From Oncomelania hupensis (taxonomy: Eukaryota; Mollusca; Gastropoda; Littorinimorpha; Pomatiopsidae), in NCBI GenBank assembly GCA_036898135.1, contig CM072522.1, forward strand, positions 59,655,273 to 59,719,272: 64,000 nucleotides of DNA, written 5' to 3'. The notes under the pieces were generated by a model. The model searched no databases. It was given only the letters and a program-made list of their open reading frames with translations, and was not told where the DNA came from. Position 1 is the first letter of the stretch, and every line of letters starts with the position of its first letter. Positions 32,905 through 43,347 of this stretch are shown here, piece by piece. Made by a program: the position numbers and the translations under genes.

Positions 32905-34215
32905 AGAAATCCCCTATATCTTTTTCAGCGCTCCTTTGATGAAGGCCACGTACCGCAACTATGGAAGACCTCAACTATAATCCCGGTGCCGAAGAAGAAA
33001 TCACCGTCCCAGCTAAATGACTACCGGCCTGTGGCGCTCACTTCCATTCCGATGAAGTGTGCTGAGAAGATTGCACTGAGACATCTCAGAGAAGAAACAG
33101 TGAGGCACCAGGATCCAATGCAGTTTGCCTACTCTGAGGGTCGTGGCACAGAGGATGCCATCCTGACAATGCTGCACCATTTGTACCAACACCTCGATAG
33201 ACGGGGAACTTATGCGCGCATCCTTTTCTTGGATTTTTCCAGCGCGTTTAACACTCTGCAGCCACATCTCCTCACGCAGAAGCTCCTGGCCATGGATGTC
33301 AGCCCGACCTTGATAAGGTGGATCCACAGTTTTATGACAGTACGTCCACAGAGGGTCAGGATTGGCACTACCATGTCCTCCATACTGCTGACTAACACTG
33401 GGGCTCCTCAGGGATGCGTGCTATCCCCAGTCCTGTTCACCACCTACACTGCCGACTGTCGCTCAACAGACCCCAGCAACATCCAGGTCAAGTTTGCCGA
33501 CGACACATCCCTTTCAGGATTGGTGAACACCGACGAGACGGCATACAGGTTGGGCGTGGACGGGTTGGTGGAGTGGTGCGACAGGAACTACCTGGAGCTC
33601 AACGTTGCCAAGACGGAGGAGATGGTGATTGATTTCCGCCTCAAGTCCAGTACCATCAAGCCACTCACCATCAAGGGCGAAGCAGTCCGGATAGTTGACA
33701 GATACAAGTACCTTGGCACGGTGATTGACAACAAGCTAAACTGGTCTGCAAACGTGGACGCCTGCTGCAAGAAGGCAAACCAAAGACTCTTTTTCCTCCG
33801 CAAGCTCAGACAGTTCAGGGTCAATAGCACAATCCTGCAACTATTCTATCAGTCAGTGGTGGAGAGCATACTGTTGTTCAATCAACTATGCTACTACAAC
33901 TCCACCAAGCTGGCAGATAGAGAGAGGATGGACAGAGTCACTTCAGCAGCAGCTAAAGTGATAGGGAAGGAGGTTAGACCCCTGGCGGAGACCTACAGCA
34001 GGGTGGCGCTGAGGAAGATCAAAAAGATTCAAGCAGATGTGTCTCACCCGCTGCATGAAACTGTTGCTGGGTGTGTGTCGAGGCGCAACACAGGGCGCTT
34101 AATCTCCCTGTGGGCCCGAACCTCTCGATTCAGTGACTCCTTCCTCCCCATGGCTATCCGCCTGGCCAACAGTGCCCCACGACAAGGAGGCTGGGGATTG
34201 GCTCATAGGCTGTGA
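32905..34215 (+). CDS. L2-like LINE reverse transcriptase (5'-truncated)
   Basis: Open from 32905 without requiring a methionine. It reads RSFDEGHVPQLWKTST, then IIPVPKKKSPSQLNDYRPVA, DPMQFAYSEGRGTEDA, LFLDFSSAFNTLQPHLL, NTGAPQGCVLSP, VKFADDTSLSG (catalytic FADD), KYLGTVIDNKLNW and the closing SFLPMAIRLANSAP. The motif wording is that of the L2/CR1 group. The endonuclease and early RT are missing through 5' truncation. Two stops lie just upstream (32902-32904 and about 32882), so decay has begun at the 5' edge. Confidence 0.85.
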   Translation, partial: RNPLYLFQRSFDEGHVPQLWKTSTIIPVPKKKSPSQLNDYRPVALTSIPMKCAEKIALRHLREETVRHQDPMQFAYSEGRGTEDAILTMLHHLYQHLDRRGTYARILFLDFSSAFNTLQPHLLTQKLLAMDVSPTLIRWIHSFMTVRPQRVRIGTTMSSILLTNTGAPQGCVLSPVLFTTYTADCRSTDPSNIQVKFADDTSLSGLVNTDETAYRLGVDGLVEWCDRNYLELNVAKTEEMVIDFRLKSSTIKPLTIKGEAVRIVDRYKYLGTVIDNKLNWSANVDACCKKANQRLFFLRKLRQFRVNSTILQLFYQSVVESILLFNQLCYYNSTKLADRERMDRVTSAAAKVIGKEVRPLAETYSRVALRKIKKIQADVSHPLHETVAGCVSRRNTGRLISLWARTSRFSDSFLPMAIRLANSAPRQGGWGLAHRL

Positions 34216-34299
34216 CTTGCTCAGTAGGTCAGCAGACTGTTCTTCTAAACCAAGTCTTTCATCAACAAAGACAGTGGGCAAGAAATCAGGCTATGTACA

Positions 34300-34329
34300 T
34301 GTGGGGGGGTGTGTGTGTGTGTGGGTGTG

Positions 34330-34384
<55 letters not shown>
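34300..34384. repeat. (GT)n microsatellite
   Basis: Nearly pure GT for ~80 bp within the LINE 3' region; GTAT-rich DNA follows at 34470-34620. Confidence 0.93.
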
Positions 34385-34388
<4 letters not shown>

Positions 34389-34806
34389 TAATATCTTATT
34401 TTATAATGTAGTCTAAGGCATGCATTATTATATTATATTTTATAATTATTGTTAGTTTGAGTGACATGTAATGCATATGTGTGTGTGTATGTATATATAA
34501 GTGTATGGGTGTATATGTGTATGTATATGTATGTATATATGTGTATATGTATGTATAGATATCTATAAATATGTGAAAGTGTGTGTGTGTGTGATAGTGC
34601 GCGTGTGCTTGTGTGTTGGTGTGTGATAACGTTATGATCCTAATCACTGTAGATATCATCATCATCATAATTATTTATTTTCAGTTTAGTGTGGTTTTTA
34701 TTGTTTGAGATTTTATATGCAGATGGACACTGCAATAAGAATTTCCTTGCAGGTACATGTATTTGTGGGGACAATAAAGAGTCTGTATTCTGTATTCTGT
34801 ATTCTG

Positions 34807-35218
34807 TATAGAAATACAACATCATTTTGAGCATAGTTTACTTAGACAAATTATATTTGATACACATTTTGAAGAGCAGAGTAAAGTCTCAAGAGCTATT
34901 TCCTCAATGGCAAATCGAATATGGCTCAATGCAATAAGACCGAAATATTGTAAAAATGTTTTATGTGCCTGTGACAGACCTTTGTCTTTAGAACACATTT
35001 TGTTTGCATACTCTATTCTTGCCCCTATTTTACCGCTGGAGATGAATGACAAAACTTCCTAAAAGAAATTAATTATCCTTTGTGTATTACCCTAGCGAAA
35101 GTAATCTTTGATTCACCTGTTGCAAGATTAATATAATCGTTTAATTATTTTTTTATTATTATTATTAATTTATTTTTGTCTTATCATTTTGATGAATTAA
35201 GACAATAAAATCAACAAC
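34807..35218 (+). pseudogene. RNase H LINE, 3' part after the nested insertion
   Basis: The plus frame from 34808 reads EIQHHFEHSLLRQIIFDTHF, SRAISSMANRIWLNAIRPKY and CACDRPLSLEHILFAYS. The C-x-C...LSLEHIL block is the usual ORF end downstream of RNase H in this LINE type. A 3' UTR with AATAAAATCAACAACAAC ends near 35218. Confidence 0.72.
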
Positions 35219-35709
35219 AACATTCGTATCTGTACTCCAGTTTCGCTACTAAAGATAAGTAGCCTTTTGTTTGATTTTATCATGAACAGCAGATGGGACA
35301 ACCCTGGATTGTCAGTCCGGATACAATTCAATCATATTTGACTATATCATCGTTCTCCTCATTCATAAACATCATCATTGAGTGAAGAAGTTGATTTATA
35401 TCACCATCATACTCAGAGTGTACGCGTTTATGGTGCAAGTGCGCGCGTGTTCTCATCTTTGATGCTGTGACATTTGGCCACGCTTAATTATATCAACCTC
35501 CCTTTGATAAACAGGTCTAATTATCAGAAAACTAACATATACATAACGCAAATCAATCAATCAATTAATAATCAATCAATCAAATCATTGACCACAGCGA
35601 CAACACTAGCGTGTCTGCACGCAACCAACTACAAACAAATCAACGCATTCCTAGTAATGAATTTCGAATGGACTGCAAATGCATGTTCTTTCTAAACGTC
35701 ATATTCAGA

Positions 35710-35742
<33 letters not shown>

Positions 35743-36677
35743 TCTCTCTCACTCTCTCACTCTCTCTCTCTTTTTGTGCTCCCTCTAGATTTAGAATTAG
35801 ATTTAGATTTTAATGCTTTATTGTCCCTTTTTATCTACCTCTCTTTCTCGCTCTCGTTTGCTCACTCTCTCTCTCTCGTTTTTTTCTCTCTCTCTCGCTC
35901 TCCCTCTCTCCCTCATCCTCCTCCTCCTGATCCCATCCTCCCCTAACCTCCCACGTTTTTCTGTTTCCACCTTTATCATCATCATTATCACCCTCTTTCT
36001 CCTCCTCCTCCTCATCATCATCATAATCATTATCATCACCACCACCACAAACAACAACAACAACAACAACAACAACAAAACCATCTTTCAAACCAAAATT
36101 TCAAAATCACAACTAATGTTAGGTAGGTTGGGTTTGGGCTCGCCACAGGCTGCGACTACGCTTTCCCCAGGGGAGGCAGCCCAGAATTTCCCTATTGTGA
36201 CGACAAGAGTTTTCAAGGCACGATAATAGTAGTTGTGCCGTAGTTGCACATCTCTAGTGATACAGTGTACAGAGTTTTGTATCAGTGGTTTTTACTGCAT
36301 ATGTCAGCCAAGTATGTATGATTTTCACGTGGGTAACGCATAGCGTATAATGCATAGTCGTGGAAATTGGGATACTGAGTTTAGCTTGATACCGTGTACT
36401 GTGAACCGGGTAGGATCTTAGCGCGGCAGAGGCGAGTTGGTAGCCATTGCAGGCAGACGTTTTTTGGACGAAAAGCCTGTGTTATCTTAGGATAAAGGAG
36501 AGTCGTTTTTTCGTAAGGGCAGTGTTTGTGTCATTCGAACCACCCAAGGTCTTGTGCCCTCGTCGGGACAAGGATGACCAGGAAACTGTAACGGAAAGAT
36601 TGTTACTGCCACTTATAGGTGATAATACGTGTAGAGTACCTTCTTGAGGTTGTGTGGCCTTCTATTAGGCACCTTCC
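35219..36677. other. Pyrimidine-rich and unassigned intergenic DNA
   Basis: 35708-35775 is (CT)n. 35783-35830 (TTAGATTTAGATTTTAATGC then TTTATTGTCCC) looks like a minus LINE 3' end. 35831-36080 is CT/CTC/ATC/CAA-rich. The rest, including 36100-36677, carries no recognisable gene. Confidence 0.5.
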
Positions 36678-36745
36678 CTCAGTGACCTCGCAAGTACTGA
36701 GATGCTCCTAGTGCAAAGCATAGCAATAGCACGTTAACGAACTTT
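36678..36745 (+). repeat. 68-bp direct repeat, right copy
   Basis: Same sequence as 31895-31962, same orientation. Bases just upstream (ACCTTCC) are also partly shared. Confidence 0.9.
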
Positions 36746-37519
36746 AATACTCTCAAACGGATAACATTTTGTGGTGTATTGTGTCTTGTATTGTGGTGTT
36801 GGTGTTGTATCCGTGTGTCACAGGCCGAGAACTTAAAAGGTGAGTGTGAAACCAGTAATTCTATTCTTCAGTGGCTATGCGTTCCGAGCTTGCGTACGTG
36901 AATGAATGATGGTGAATGAGGGGGAAAAGGGAGAGGTTTTTTTAATAGTATTTTTCGTAAATGATTTCTATATGATTTTTTTGTGTAAATATGCAAATGA
37001 AATGTTGTTGACGATGTTGCTACATGGGGTCAAATGGTGATGATAAAGTATATATGTTAAAATGAGAGAGAGAGGAATGATGAATATGAGGGAAGGATGG
37101 CGTTGTTTTGTAGCGTGATAGAGAGAGATAATTGTGAATGAAGGGAGATAATCTACTGTAACGTGGAGAGGGCTGATGAAGATGAGAATGGAGATGAATT
37201 AAGATGGTTGACTGGAAGTGTGATTATAGTTGTAATGTATATTTGTATAAACAATTATGTTTATGAGGAAAGACATATCAATTATTAGAATTAAAAATCG
37301 CATTGAATTGTTTACATGCACATATGGACAGGTCGGGATGGCGGACAGCGGAAGATGTTTGTTTGTATAATGTTGACCTTTTGTATGAAGTGGGTTGGTA
37401 AGACAATTTATTTGTTGACAGATTGGGCCTACTATTATTATCATACCTACTACTAATTCAAATTACTTCAACTTCGACTTTCACTTCCACTACAACTGTT
37501 GGCTTGAAGTCTCCGTCGT
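36746..37519. other. Unassigned intergenic DNA
   Basis: No feature recognised; GATG-rich in places (36900-37200). Confidence 0.4.
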
Positions 37520-37985
37520 TGGTTTAAACAAAATTTTATTATTCACGAAACAAGTAAACAAAGCATGGAGAACATAAAGGGCAAACAAAGCAAAGCTTAA
37601 ATAAGTGCTACCCTTTGACAAATGACAACAATGAAATGTCTGGCGAACAGGAACAAATACAAAGCAATAGAAAAAACAGAAGCACATAAATTAATCTTTT
37701 CAACAATGAAAAGAAAACAAACATATAACTATAGTATAACAGACAAGAAATGCAATAGCGTCGAACTAGAAAAAAAAGTAATAAAGACATAAATGAATGA
37801 ACTAACTAACGAAAAAAAAAAAGATACATGCACCCAAGAGTAAATTTTACACATATAACAGCTGTCAATTAAACGGTAAATAAATACCTGCAGCAATCTA
37901 AAACAATGAGAGAAAAAAATCAATTTAGAGGAAGGGAAAAAAAAGTCACCTGCATGTAAAAACAAAAGTAAAATAAAAACAACGC
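37520..37985 (-). mobile_element. Possible LINE 3' UTR
   Basis: GGTTTAAACAAAATTTTATT and AAGCTTAAATAAGTGC resemble the left edge of the decayed LINE at 11756-11850. A-rich sequence follows; no coding part. Confidence 0.45.
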
Positions 37986-37989
37986 GTGT

Positions 37990-37996
37990 ACACACA

Positions 37997-38042
<46 letters not shown>

Positions 38043-38060
38043 CTCACACACACACACTCG
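37990..38060. repeat. (CA)n microsatellite
   Basis: CA units at 38003-38038 with a CTCT interruption. Confidence 0.93.
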
Positions 38061-38132
38061 CGCGTATTTTATGTTGCAGAAGGTACATGTAGTGATGATG
38101 TCATCACATCCTGTCTCTCCCTCACCCTCACC

Positions 38133-38465
38133 CTACCTCCTTCCATACCTTGTTGTTCATTATTCACAGGCATTGAATCATCCTACCTCCTTCCATACCT
38201 TGTTGTCCATTATTCACAGGCATTGAATCATCCTACCTCCTTCCATACCTTGTTGTCCATTATTCACTGGCATTGAATCACCCTACCTCCTTCTATACCT
38301 TGTTGTCCATTATTCACAGGCAATGAATCACCCTACCTCCTTCTATACCTTGTTGTCCATTATTCACAGGCATTGAATCACCATACCTCCTTCCATACCT
38401 TCTTGTCCATTATTTACAGGCATTGAATCACTCTACCTCCTTCTATACATTGTTGTCCATTATAC
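38133..38465. repeat. 50-bp minisatellite, about 6.5 copies
   Basis: Unit CCTACCTCCTTCCATACCTT + GTTGTCCATTATTCACAGGC + ATTGAATCAT. Confidence 0.95.
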
Positions 38466-38957
38466 TATACAATTCTTCTTCACTAGAGCAGTCACCTACC
38501 TTTTTTCTTGAAAACTCTTCCGGGACAAAACTCCTGATTTGTGTGTCTGTAGGATCAGCTTGGAAATATTGGACACTTTCTGCAAGGTGGTCACTGGGGC
38601 TGCCTATGATGTTATTATTTGGCAATGTAGGCATTTTATATGTATATGTGTTTTGTTGATTATTTATAATGATGTTTATATTCTAGTTTGTTTTTCTAAA
38701 TGGGGGTTCAATAAATTAGAGTATAGCCTCAGCGTCCCCTGCTTGGAATGTCTTTATTGTAAAGTTTCCGGCTGTGGAGTGCCTTTAGTGTTACCACTAG
38801 GGTTGTTTCGGCAGATCTTTTATGCGGATCGTGAGCGAGTCATCTTTCAGTGAAGTTGTGGTCTTGATTTTGTGGTTCTGATTCGGATATACTGGTCCTG
38901 ATTTGGCTCGGAAGAGTCTGCTGGACCTAAAGCAATACTCATGTAATGTAATGTAAG
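38466..38957 (+). mobile_element. Family A element, 5' end replaced by minisatellite
   Basis: Starts inside the body (TTCTTCTTCACTAGAGCAGT), continues through CTCTTCCGGGACAAAACTCC and the terminal hairpin, and ends with TCATGTAATGTAATG. Confidence 0.82.
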
Positions 38958-38974
38958 GCTATGTAATACAGCAC

Positions 38975-39275
38975 TTTGTTGTTGTCTGCAGGCTATGTAA
39001 TTACATGTTTCTAACAGCTAAAAGAATACTCCGTAAATAGAGTATTAAAAAGTTTATAAAAATGTAAAACTGAGCATTGTTTTGTTGTGTATACATTACA
39101 ATGTCACTGATTGAATAAAGTATTAAAATGTTTATAACAATGTAAAACTGAGCATTGTGTTGTTGTGTGTACATTACAATGTCACTGATAGAATGAAGTA
39201 TTAAAATGTTTATAACAATGTAAAACTGAGCATTGTGTTGTTGTGTGTATATTACAATGTCACTGATAGAATAAA
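38975..39275. repeat. ~80-bp minisatellite upstream of zinc-finger gene 1
   Basis: Three units of TATTAAAATGTTTATAACAA / TGTAAAACTGAGCATTGTGT. The same motif occurs once upstream of gene 2 (56455-56505), so it belongs to the duplicated block. Confidence 0.85.
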
Positions 39276-39618
39276 GAAGGAATGAAGGGAGATGAAGTGG
39301 AGGTTACAGGGACAACTTTATAAACATGCATTCAGCAAACAAACAAAAGAAGCCACAAAATAACAAGTACAATTTTAAAAATGTAAGATAAATGTAAAAG
39401 TCATATCAAAATAACACAAGTATTCAAAATTTTTACTAATGCTAAGTTAATTAATCTTTGGAGGCATACGAAACTAATGTAGTAAATGACAATCTGGCTT
39501 TGTAATGCTCTCTTTCGGTAACTCCTCCTCCCCCTTAGCAAACTTTCGGAATTACTTCCCATGTTCATATTGAGGTTGTGCAGTTGTTTTGCAACGTTGA
39601 GTGCTGCATTGCTCTGTT

Positions 39619-39724
39619 ATGGAGGACGAAGCCAGTCCAGTGCTGTCTGAGGTGAAGCTGGAGATTGACATTGCTGAGGAACCAGTGGTAGACTGGATGA
39701 GATTGCAAGCTTGGCATGCGCAAG
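39619..39724 (+). CDS. Zinc-finger gene 1, exon 1
   Basis: ATG then MEDEASPVLSEVKLEIDIAE, ending AWHAQ plus one base before donor GTGAGT. The upstream ~100 bp is conserved in gene 2 (GCAGTTGTTTTGCAA, CATTGCTCTGTT before the ATG), supporting the start. Confidence 0.88.
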
Positions 39725-42700
39725 GTGAGTTGGCTCCGGTGATGAAACATTCGTCATTGAACATGGCATTTTACAACTAAGCCAATACAGGACAGTTAAG
39801 ATTAACATCGTGGTATCAACCTGTAGGCAATATCTGCTTTTATGCCCAAGGCCAAAATGGTACACAAACTATAGTAGTACCAATTACGGATTTCCGTCTT
39901 AGAACTGCAAACTTATCCTACATACTATAAACAATCTGGTTTTATGCCCAATTTGTAGGGAAATAGAGCCACAGTAAACCATGTAATGTACTTGGGCATA
40001 AAACCAGATTGATATATATCAATCTGGGTTAATGCCCAATTTGTAGGGAAATAGAGCAACGGTAAACCATGTAATTGGGCATAAAACCAGATTGATTATA
40101 GTATGCTTTATTTCATGAAAGAGGACTGTTTTTTAATTTTCGGGAGGGAAAGGGTACCCCTTTGGGGAGCAAACTAAAAATATGCAGGAGAAGGGGCATG
40201 GATTGATGGGGGTAAAGTGGAAAGTGGGTTTTTGGTGTTTAAAAGTTGAACAATTGATTATAATTGGGCATAAAAGTTTTCTTGGGCATAAAGTTTTCTT
40301 GGGCATAAAGTTTTTTTGGGCATAAAGTTTTCTTAACAATAAAGTTTTCTTGGGCATAAGCTTTCTTGGGCATAACACTTTTTTTAGGGTCAAAACTTTA
40401 TTTCTTTTAAGGTGAGGGTGGGTGGATGGGGCGAATGTTCTGTGCAACATATACAGTGTATTGTTATGGACAAAATGGTGACACAAAAATACTCTATTAA
40501 AATAATTGCACAGTGGGTTGCTCAATACAGATGAAGTGAAAATACTCAACTTACTGGCTGCGATCTGTTTGCTATTTACACTGTACACTGCTTGTTGGGT
40601 ATTTGCAACATGTACAATCTTCATCATAGACTTCATCTACAACCCAAAAGTAAATGGAATCATCCAAACACAATCAGTACAGTGTGACATAATAACACTG
40701 GCGCTATTACTCTACTACACTGATGCCTTTTAAGAAACAATTTCGGTAGATACACTGATAAACACACTTTGTAATATTTGCCTGATTAGGCCATGTCACT
40801 CTTACCATCTACGATTGGAAGCCGGTATGTTTAATCTCACTGTTCTGTAATTAATTGTAACGATATTGATTCAATGTTACATTGTATGCATTGAGGCCTC
40901 GACGAACAGCAAGGGTAAACAAGGAACTTGGGCATTAAACCAGATTGTATATAGTAAGCAGTCAAATCATAAAATAATGACCAAATGAAAGGGATCCATT
41001 GTCAATAAGCCCATGAAGACAGTGGTCCCTATGGTACTGACCGCGTTTCTGGACCGGCAACCCCATCCACCAATGGCAATGGAAATCCCTTCCCTCTACC
41101 ACCCACCCAGACTACCAAAGATAAATCCCATGTCAGGTGGGGGCTGGGGCTGGCATTCTCTCCATCGCAAACCCCTCCTCGTCAGAGGTTCCTGCGAGGT
41201 GACGTACGGAGCTATGTTATTTTTATAGATAGTAATTACAGGAAAACAAATATGGGCAAAATGTTATATATAATATATTGTTTGCAAGGGGAAGGGAGGG
41301 GGGTAGGCCTATGTGTTTATTTCTTTCCTTTTTTTGGGCAGAGGGGTGCGGGGGGAGTTTGGGGTGTTCGTATGGTTGTGGCTTTTGGTTGGTTTGTTCA
41401 TTAGACAATGAATATTGAAGGGAGTAAGTTTGGCACAATATCCCATGATTCTGCTCTTTCCGTAATTTTTAATCACACGTACGCACCTTCATTTGCCTCA
41501 CCGTTTACAGGACTGTACCGCCCCTCGTCGCCACAGGCCTACCCAGCTCGCTGGCACCCACGATCGTGGCCCTTACACAACCAGAGTGGCGGTACACAGG
41601 GAGGTGGGTGAATACATCTTTGTTGTTTGTGGTGGTGGTGGTGGTGGTGGTGGCGGAGGTGATGATGGTGGGAACATGGTAGGTGTGGAAGGTAAAGGGG
41701 TGGGCAACAGGTTGGGAGATGGACACAATACGGAAAGAGCGACTTTGCCTTTGGACTCTCAATGATGGTAGCCACCACTGTTTAACATACTGTTAACCCT
41801 TACCATGATCCCGCTCTTTCCGTAATGTTTAATCATAAGCACCTTCATTGCATCGCTTTACATGAGTCGTTAATTTATTAGAAGCATTGGAAGAAGAAAA
41901 ATACGGTTGAGGTCTCTATGCACACAATGTAACTGCTGAAGGATGGGACACAATGGTGGGTCCGGGCGAGCTGGGCAGGCCTGTGATAATCCTGTAAAGC
42001 GATGCAATGAAGGTGCTTGTGATTAAACATTACGGAAAGAGCGGGATCATGGTAAGCGTTAACAGTATGTTAATCAGTGGTGGCTACCATCATTGAGAGT
42101 CCAAAGGCAAAGTCGCTCTTTCCGTATTGTGTCCATCTCCCAACCTGTCGCCCACCCCTTTACCTTCCACACCTACCATGTTCCCACCACCACCACCACC
42201 TCCACCACCACAAACAACAAAGATGTATTCACCCACCTCCCTGTGTACCGCAACTCTGGTGATGTAATGGCCACGATCGTGGGTGCCAGCGAGCTGGGTA
42301 GGCCTGTGGCGACGAGGGGCATGTAAACGGTGAGGCAAATGAAGGTGCGTACGTGTGATTAAAAATTACGGAAAGAGCGGAATCATGGTATATTGTGCCA
42401 AATTTGTGCTGGGTAGGACTGTGGCGACGAGGGGCATGTAAACGGTGAGGCAAATGAAGGTGCGCACGTGTGATTAAAAATTACGGAAAGAGCGGAATCA
42501 TGGTAAATTTACTCCCTTCAAGGTCCATTGTCTAAAGAACAAACCAACCAAAATCCACACCCGCATACACACCCCAAACTCCCCCCGCACCACCTGACAA
42601 ACCAGAAAAAAAAAGAAGAAATAAACACATAGGCCTACCCCCTCATTTCCCCATGCCAGCAATAAATTATATATTACATTTTGGCCATATTTGTTATCCT

Positions 42701-43290
42701 GTAATTACTATCTATACAAAATAACATAGCTCCATACGTCATCTCGTAGGAACCTCTGACGAGGAGGGGTTTCAACTTTTAAACACCAAAAACACACTTT
42801 CCACTTTACCCCCATCAATCCACGCCCCTTCTCCTGCATTTTTTTAGTTTGCTCCCCAAAGGGGTACCCTTTCCCCCAGAAACATACAAAACAGTCATCT
42901 TCTATCAAAGCACTAAAACACCATTTTTATATCAAGCATACTATAATCAATCTGGTTTTATGCCCAATTACATGGTTTACCGTTGCTCTATTTCCCTACA
43001 AATTGGGCATTAACCCAGATTGATATATATCAATCTGGTTTTATGCCCAATTACATGGTTTACTGTGGCTCTTATTTCCCTACAAATTGGGCATAAAACC
43101 AGATTGTTTATAGTATGTAGGATAAGTTTGTAGTTCTAAGACGGAAATCCGTAATTGGTACTAGTGTAGTTTGTGTACCATTTTGGCCTTGGGCATAAAA
43201 GCAGATATTGCCAACCTGTACAGAAAAATATGATTTCCACGCCAGTCAAAATGAAAGCTTTGTCATTCTCCTATTACTGTTATAGTAGTT

Positions 43291-43347
<57 letters not shown>

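Larger units (their letters stand above)
32868..34806 (+). mobile_element. L2-like LINE inserted in an RNase H LINE
   Basis: Begins around 32868, inside the host RNase H domain. It contains an L2-type RT ORF, a 3' region with a long (GT)n, AATAAAGAG, and three to four TATTCTG-type tail units (34780-34806). Host LINE coding sequence resumes at 34807. Target duplication not determinable. Confidence 0.8.

Noticed and set aside
39552..39865. Minus frames opposite exon 1 of zinc-finger gene 1 (and 58413-58766 in gene 2)
   Set aside because: They are antisense shadows of a well-supported exon.
40506..40733. 75-codon hydrophobic frame inside the foldback element
   Set aside because: Lies in the left-arm-only segment, lacks transposase motifs and is short; length expected by chance in AT-rich DNA.
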